A DNA stretch of 64,000 nt. Origin: Acidobacteriaceae bacterium (GTDB lineage Bacteria; Acidobacteriota; Terriglobia; Bryobacterales; Bryobacteraceae). Below, piece by piece: positions 60,522 to 64,000 of the stretch; positions within the stretch are counted from its first letter, which is position 1; the number at the start of each line of letters is the position of its first letter. The notes below the pieces were generated by a model. That model saw nothing but the letters and a program-made list of their open reading frames with translations, was not told where the DNA came from and made no database searches. The position numbers and the translations under genes are program-made. The stretch is taken from NCBI GenBank assembly GCA_019240475.1, contig JAFAYI010000031.1, positions 1 to 64,000 of the forward strand. The letters are read 5' to 3'.

Positions 60522-61958
60522 GTGCTGGTCTGGTTCCGGCTGGACCTTCGACTAAGCGACAACCCAGCTCTGCGGAGAGCCGCCGAGAGGGAAGGCCCGG
60601 CAATCCCGGTCTTCATTTGGGCGCCTGAAGAGGAAGAGCCGTGGCCGCCTGGCGGCGCATCGAGGTGGTGGTTGCACCGGTCGCTGGACGCGCTCGGCAA
60701 CGATTTGGCTGCGCGAGGGTCTCGCTTAATCGTGAGAAAGGGGAGGTCTCTCGAGGAGCTTAGGGAAGTTGCGGCGGAAACGGGAGCGCGGACAATCTTC
60801 TGGAACCGTCGATACGAGCCCACCATAGTCACGCGCGATGACGTAATTAAAGCAGAATTAGATAAATCCGGTTTCGAAGTACAGAGCTTCAATGCCGGAC
60901 TTTTGTTCGAGCCGTGGACGATTCTTCAGAAGGGCACAGATCGGCCATACCAGGTGTTTTCCGCTTTTTGGAAGGCGTGCCTCAATCATGCTGAACCGCC
61001 GGCGCCCGAGAGCGCACCAACGGTTATAAAGGCACCGACTAAATGGCCGAGGACCTTGGCATTGGACGAGTTAGAGTTAGAGCCGAAGATCGATTGGGCG
61101 GCCGGCATAAGAGCAACATGGACACCGGGAGAAAGCGGCGCTAAGTCTGAGTTAACAAGATACATGAAGAATTCCGTGCGTCAATATGCGTTGCAACGTA
61201 ACTTCGCAGGCCGAAAGGGCACGTCACGCTTATCACCACATTTGCATTTTGGAGAACTCAGTCCGAGAGAGATCTGGCACGAAGCTAAAGCTCGACGCGA
61301 CCGCGGTTCGGGGGAATCCGTGGATGCATATCTCAGGGAACTAGGTTGGCGGGAATTCGCCTATCATCTCATGTTCCATTTTCCTCAAACGACGAACGAG
61401 CCTCTGCGACCCGAATTTTCTAAGTTTCCGTGGAAGAAAGATAGTCGCGCTTTAAAGAAATGGCAGAAGGGACTGACCGGCTATCCGGTGGTGGATGCAG
61501 GGATGCGGGAGCTCTGGGCTACGGGTTGGATGCACAACCGAATCCGGCTAGTGGTCGCGTCCTTTCTGACCAAGCATCTGCGGATTAGTTGGGAGGAGGG
61601 TGCGTATTGGTTCTGGGACACGCTGGTGGATGCGGATCTGGCGAACAACACGCTCGGCTGGCAATGGACCGCGGGATGCGGCGCGGACGCGGCGCCGTAC
61701 TTTCGTATTTTTAATCCAGTGCTGCAGAGTGAGAGATTCGATCCGGAGGGGACGTATTTGCGGCGCTGGATTCCGGAGCTGGCCGAGCTCGAGGCACCGT
61801 GGATTCATAAGCCTTGGCTCGCTCCCGCCGAGGCGCTTGACAAAGCTCGAATACAGCTTGGAAGCACTTATCCCCTCCCCGTAGTGGCACACGAGAGCGC
61901 ACGTCGAGAGGCCCTCGCGGCATTCGAACGGGTCAGAAGAGAACACAACCGCGCTTGA
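60522..61958 (+). CDS. phr: Deoxyribodipyrimidine photolyase
   Basis: This class I cryptochrome/photolyase repairs cyclobutane pyrimidine dimers in blue light with FAD. It starts with VLVWFRLDLRLSDNPAL (antenna domain). The FAD domain contains GRKGTSRLSPHLHFGELSPREIW (in two parts GRKGTSRLSPHLHF and GELSPREIW), WREFAYHL, TGYPVVDAGMRELW and the C-terminal NNTLGWQWTAGCGADAAPYF. The GTG at 60522 places the family start exactly and gives 478 residues. An ATG at 60402 in the same frame would extend it by 40 basic residues overlapping the preceding gene by 98 bp. Which start is used is open. Confidence 0.92.
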   Translation: MLVWFRLDLRLSDNPALRRAAEREGPAIPVFIWAPEEEEPWPPGGASRWWLHRSLDALGNDLAARGSRLIVRKGRSLEELREVAAETGARTIFWNRRYEPTIVTRDDVIKAELDKSGFEVQSFNAGLLFEPWTILQKGTDRPYQVFSAFWKACLNHAEPPAPESAPTVIKAPTKWPRTLALDELELEPKIDWAAGIRATWTPGESGAKSELTRYMKNSVRQYALQRNFAGRKGTSRLSPHLHFGELSPREIWHEAKARRDRGSGESVDAYLRELGWREFAYHLMFHFPQTTNEPLRPEFSKFPWKKDSRALKKWQKGLTGYPVVDAGMRELWATGWMHNRIRLVVASFLTKHLRISWEEGAYWFWDTLVDADLANNTLGWQWTAGCGADAAPYFRIFNPVLQSERFDPEGTYLRRWIPELAELEAPWIHKPWLAPAEALDKARIQLGSTYPLPVVAHESARREALAAFERVRREHNRA

Positions 61959-62046
61959 GGCGGCTGGAAGCGAAGCTTACGGTAAGCTACGGAGGGAACA
62001 GCACATCGGACGATACAGAAGTCTCGTTTCGACACGAGGGGGCGTA

Positions 62047-62895
62047 ATGGGCAATACTCGCTTAGCCGAGATCATAGGGCGGCATGAAAGAGATCTGCTG
62101 GCGGAGTGGACGCGGCGACAAATGGATTCTTTCGGAACCGGCCGCGACAGAATATCCGAGACACAGCTTCGGGGGAATTCGCAAGACTTTCTACGCGCGC
62201 TCACAGAGGCGTTGTTGCGAAACGCCGGTTCGGACCTGAGACGGCAGGAATGGTCGAGCATGAAGGATCTGCTGGGCGAAATCAGCCGGCAACGGGCTAC
62301 GCAGGGATTTACGCCGAGCGAAACAGCAGTTTTCGTTTTCTCTTTCAAGCAGCCGTTATTCACACGGATTGCGTCCGAGTATCCGAACGATTCGGAGGGA
62401 TTCGCGGCCGAACTCTGGACGGCCACCGAGTTGCTGGATGAACTCGGCCTGTATACCTCGGAAATGTACCTCAAGAGCCGGGAAGAAGTGATCCTTCGGC
62501 AGCAGCAGGAGATGCTTGAGTTATCTACGCCGGTTGTGGAAGTTTGGGAAGGAGTATTAGCGCTGCCCTTGATTGGCACGCTAGACAGCGCTCGTACGCA
62601 GATCGTCATGCAGAATCTACTGGAGGCGATTGTGGCGAGGGGCGCCAACCTGGCGATCATCGACATCACGGGCGTGCCCACCGTCGATACATTGGTTGCT
62701 CAACATCTACTGAAAACAGTAGCGGCGGCGCGGCTCATGGGCGCCGATTGCATCATCAGCGGAATTCGTCCGCAGATCGCGCAGACCATCATCCATCTTG
62801 GAGTGGACCTGAGCGGAGTTCTGACGAAGGCGACGCTCGCCGATGCTTTACAACTTGCGCTGAAGAAGAAGAATCTCACGGTCGCGCGTTCGTGA
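62047..62895 (+). CDS. rsbR: RsbR-like stressosome protein
   Basis: The 282-residue protein has an N-terminal RsbRD-type helical domain (about 5-150) and a C-terminal STAS domain (about 162-278). The latter contains LAIIDITGVPTVDTLVAQHLL and ISGIRPQIAQTIIHLGVDLSGV. Such proteins form the outer turrets of the stressosome and are phosphorylated on conserved Thr/Ser of the STAS domain by RsbT. ATG at 62047 follows GGGGCGTA. The rsbS-like, rsbT-like and SpoIIE-like genes follow in tight order, so this is a partner-switching module controlling an unknown output. Confidence 0.92.
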   Translation: MGNTRLAEIIGRHERDLLAEWTRRQMDSFGTGRDRISETQLRGNSQDFLRALTEALLRNAGSDLRRQEWSSMKDLLGEISRQRATQGFTPSETAVFVFSFKQPLFTRIASEYPNDSEGFAAELWTATELLDELGLYTSEMYLKSREEVILRQQQEMLELSTPVVEVWEGVLALPLIGTLDSARTQIVMQNLLEAIVARGANLAIIDITGVPTVDTLVAQHLLKTVAAARLMGADCIISGIRPQIAQTIIHLGVDLSGVLTKATLADALQLALKKKNLTVARS

Positions 62896-62915
62896 GGCGA
62901 ACATAGAAACTGCAT

Positions 62916-63302
62916 ATGGAACGCATTCCGATCCTGAAGATGGGCTCGTTTTTGTTGGTCACAATCCAGGTGGATATGCACGATCAGCTGGCCATGACCT
63001 TGCAGGACGACCTGACGGCGCGGATTGTGAGCGACCGGGCTTCGGGAGTGTTGATCGATATTTCATCCCTGGATGTTGTGGACTCATTCATAGGACGCAT
63101 GCTGGGCAATATCGCGGCGATGGCGCGGGTGCTCGACGCCGAGACGGTGGTGGTGGGCATGCAGCCGTCTGTAGCTATCACGTTAGTCGAGCTTGGTCTG
63201 TCGCTGCCGGGAATTCGCACCGCTCTGAATGTCGATCGAGGAATGGAACTCCTCCGAGCCGGGAACAACGGAGACAGCAATGCCGGTCGTGAAAACGGTT
63301 GA
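62916..63302 (+). CDS. rsbS: RsbS-like stressosome core protein
   Basis: The 128-residue single STAS-domain protein starts MERIPILKMGSFLLVTIQ. It contains VLIDISSLDVVDSFIGR, the family signature with the phosphorylatable Ser57, and VVVGMQPSVAITLVELGLSLPGI. RsbS binds RsbT and holds it in the stressosome core until phosphorylated. It starts 20 bp after the RsbR-like gene and overlaps the RsbT-like gene by 23 bp. No odd feature except a polar C-terminal tail that lies in the overlap. Confidence 0.93.
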   Translation: MERIPILKMGSFLLVTIQVDMHDQLAMTLQDDLTARIVSDRASGVLIDISSLDVVDSFIGRMLGNIAAMARVLDAETVVVGMQPSVAITLVELGLSLPGIRTALNVDRGMELLRAGNNGDSNAGRENG

Positions 63303-63687
63303 ACTGCCGCTGACCCGACAGGAGGATGTAGTGGCAGTCCGGCAGCGCACGCGGTCCCTTGGCGTTGAGATCGGATTGACGATCGTAGACCAGACCAAGA
63401 TTGTCACGGCGGCGAGTGAATTGGCGCGCAACACGGTGATTCATGGCGGCGGCGGAAAGGCAACGATCGAGATTGTGAAGGAAGCATCGAAGCAGGGACT
63501 GAGACTAACGTTCGAAGACTGCGGGCCCGGCATTCCTGATTTAGAGCGTGCGATGCAGGATGGCTACACTTCGGGAGCCGGTTTGGGTCTCGGGTTGGGC
63601 GGATCGAAGAGGCTTTGCAACGATTTTGCCATTGAGTCCAAGGTGGGCAAGGGTACGCGAGTCACCATCGCGCGATGGAAAGCATAA
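63280..63687 (+). CDS. rsbT: RsbT-like serine kinase
   Basis: This 135-residue GHKL-type protein kinase has the N box SELARNTVIHGGGGK, the G1 box FEDCGPGIPD and the G2 region GAGLGLGLGGSKRL. It phosphorylates the RsbS and RsbR-type proteins, leaves the stressosome, and activates a downstream phosphatase. The ATG at 63280 begins the family-typical MPVVKTVELPL; frames further upstream run inside the rsbS-like gene. It overlaps that gene by 23 bp and the next gene by 13 bp. Confidence 0.93.
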   Translation: MPVVKTVELPLTRQEDVVAVRQRTRSLGVEIGLTIVDQTKIVTAASELARNTVIHGGGGKATIEIVKEASKQGLRLTFEDCGPGIPDLERAMQDGYTSGAGLGLGLGGSKRLCNDFAIESKVGKGTRVTIARWKA

Positions 63688-64000
63688 TCGCGGTGAGGCG
63701 CGCTTATCCCATAGACGAGGTTAGCCGGGTGGCTGAAGTCCGACGCGCGGCGAGTATGCTTGCGCAGGATGAAGGGCTGGACGAAACCCAAACGGGAAAG
63801 GTAGCGCTGGTCGCAACTGAGGTCTGCACGAATCTGTTAAAGCACGCCCAGGGTGGGGAAGTGTTCCTTTCGCGGCTCTCCGACTATTCAGGCGCCGGCC
63901 TCGAAATACTGGCAGTCGATCGCGGGCCTGGAATTATCGATGTAGAGAGGTGTCTAACGGACGGCTATTCGAGCGCAGCAACGCCGGGAACCGGCCTAGG
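63675..64000 (+). CDS. ATP-binding SpoIIE-like protein, cut by the right edge
   Basis: An open frame from ATG 63675 continues to the window end, giving 108 residues. It has the GHKL ATPase signature VATEVCTNLLKHA (N box) and VDRGPGI (G1 box), distinct from the RsbT-like protein but related. In many bacteria a protein with this domain followed by a SpoIIE-type phosphatase comes after rsbRST and acts as the phosphatase regulated by RsbT; the second domain would lie beyond the edge, so this is inference. The start overlaps the rsbT-like gene by 13 bp. Confidence 0.85.
   Translation, partial: MESIIAVRRAYPIDEVSRVAEVRRAASMLAQDEGLDETQTGKVALVATEVCTNLLKHAQGGEVFLSRLSDYSGAGLEILAVDRGPGIIDVERCLTDGYSSAATPGTGL

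Overview
The window is a continuous stretch of bacterial chromosome of moderately high G+C content with dense, mostly house-keeping and envelope genes. I infer an acidobacterium, most likely a Solibacter/Bryobacter-type lineage. The grounds are the orphan FtsX-type permease of the acidobacterial duplicated kind, the propeller histidine kinase, the VWGTQ-repeat subtilase, and the cassette of GMC oxidoreductase with a gluconate-dehydrogenase-3-like subunit. No tRNA, rRNA, insertion sequence, prophage or CRISPR array was recognised. Both ends cut through genes: a secreted protein on the left and a SpoIIE-like ATPase protein on the right.

Layout. 1-4.7 kb: truncated secreted protein, a gene-free 0.7 kb tract with eight spaced copies of a short repeat, a TrmB-like regulator and an orphan ABC-type permease. 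4.7-10.2 kb: HAD hydrolase, polyprenyl-phosphate-type glycosyltransferase, gyrA, LarE-like sulfur transferase, FmdB-like zinc ribbon. 10.2-17.1 kb: an S41 protease homologue that has lost both catalytic residues, a giant propeller histidine kinase, and a divergent subtilase with a hexapeptide-repeat tail. 17.2-20.4 kb: methyltransferase, SirB1-like protein, UdgX-type uracil-DNA glycosylase, aldo/keto reductase. 20.4-30.2 kb: an active/inactive M16 peptidase pair, a complete RND efflux operon and an orphan sugar-type binding lipoprotein. 30.2-38.4 kb: enolase-superfamily and ThDP enzymes, then a membrane protein with a perfect 148-residue internal duplication, a gluconate-dehydrogenase-3-like subunit, a GMC oxidoreductase and etfBA. 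38.4-44.4 kb: PPIase lipoprotein, HTH-cupin regulator, ECF sigma factor, small membrane protein, QueE, CutA, FtsB-like protein, DegT aminotransferase. 44.4-50.2 kb: a selenocysteine formate dehydrogenase operon with a clear SECIS hairpin. 50.4-61.9 kb: pheA, a regulator with a palindromic operator, several unknowns, SprT-like protein, FabH, a large secreted propeller protein, an S4-domain protein, a histone-tail-like protein and a photolyase. 61.9-64 kb: an RsbR-RsbS-RsbT stressosome module continuing past the edge.

How genes work together. Formate dehydrogenase alpha, iron-sulfur beta and NrfD-like anchor form one complex feeding formate electrons to quinone; a metallo-beta-lactamase-fold hydrolase is translationally coupled at the end. 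Adaptor, pump and outer-membrane channel form a tripartite exporter. Membrane protein, subunit 3-like protein and GMC enzyme overlap by 4 bp at each junction and look like one membrane-bound flavin dehydrogenase. RsbR, RsbS, RsbT and the partial ATPase gene form a partner-switching signalling cascade.

Most interesting signals: the roughly 47-bp-period repeat array at 660-1117, the catalytically dead S41 protein at 10168-11445, the duplicated histidine-bearing membrane protein at 33260-34132, the selenocysteine readthrough at 49598-49600, and the regulator/palindrome/unknown-protein cluster at 51325-52592.
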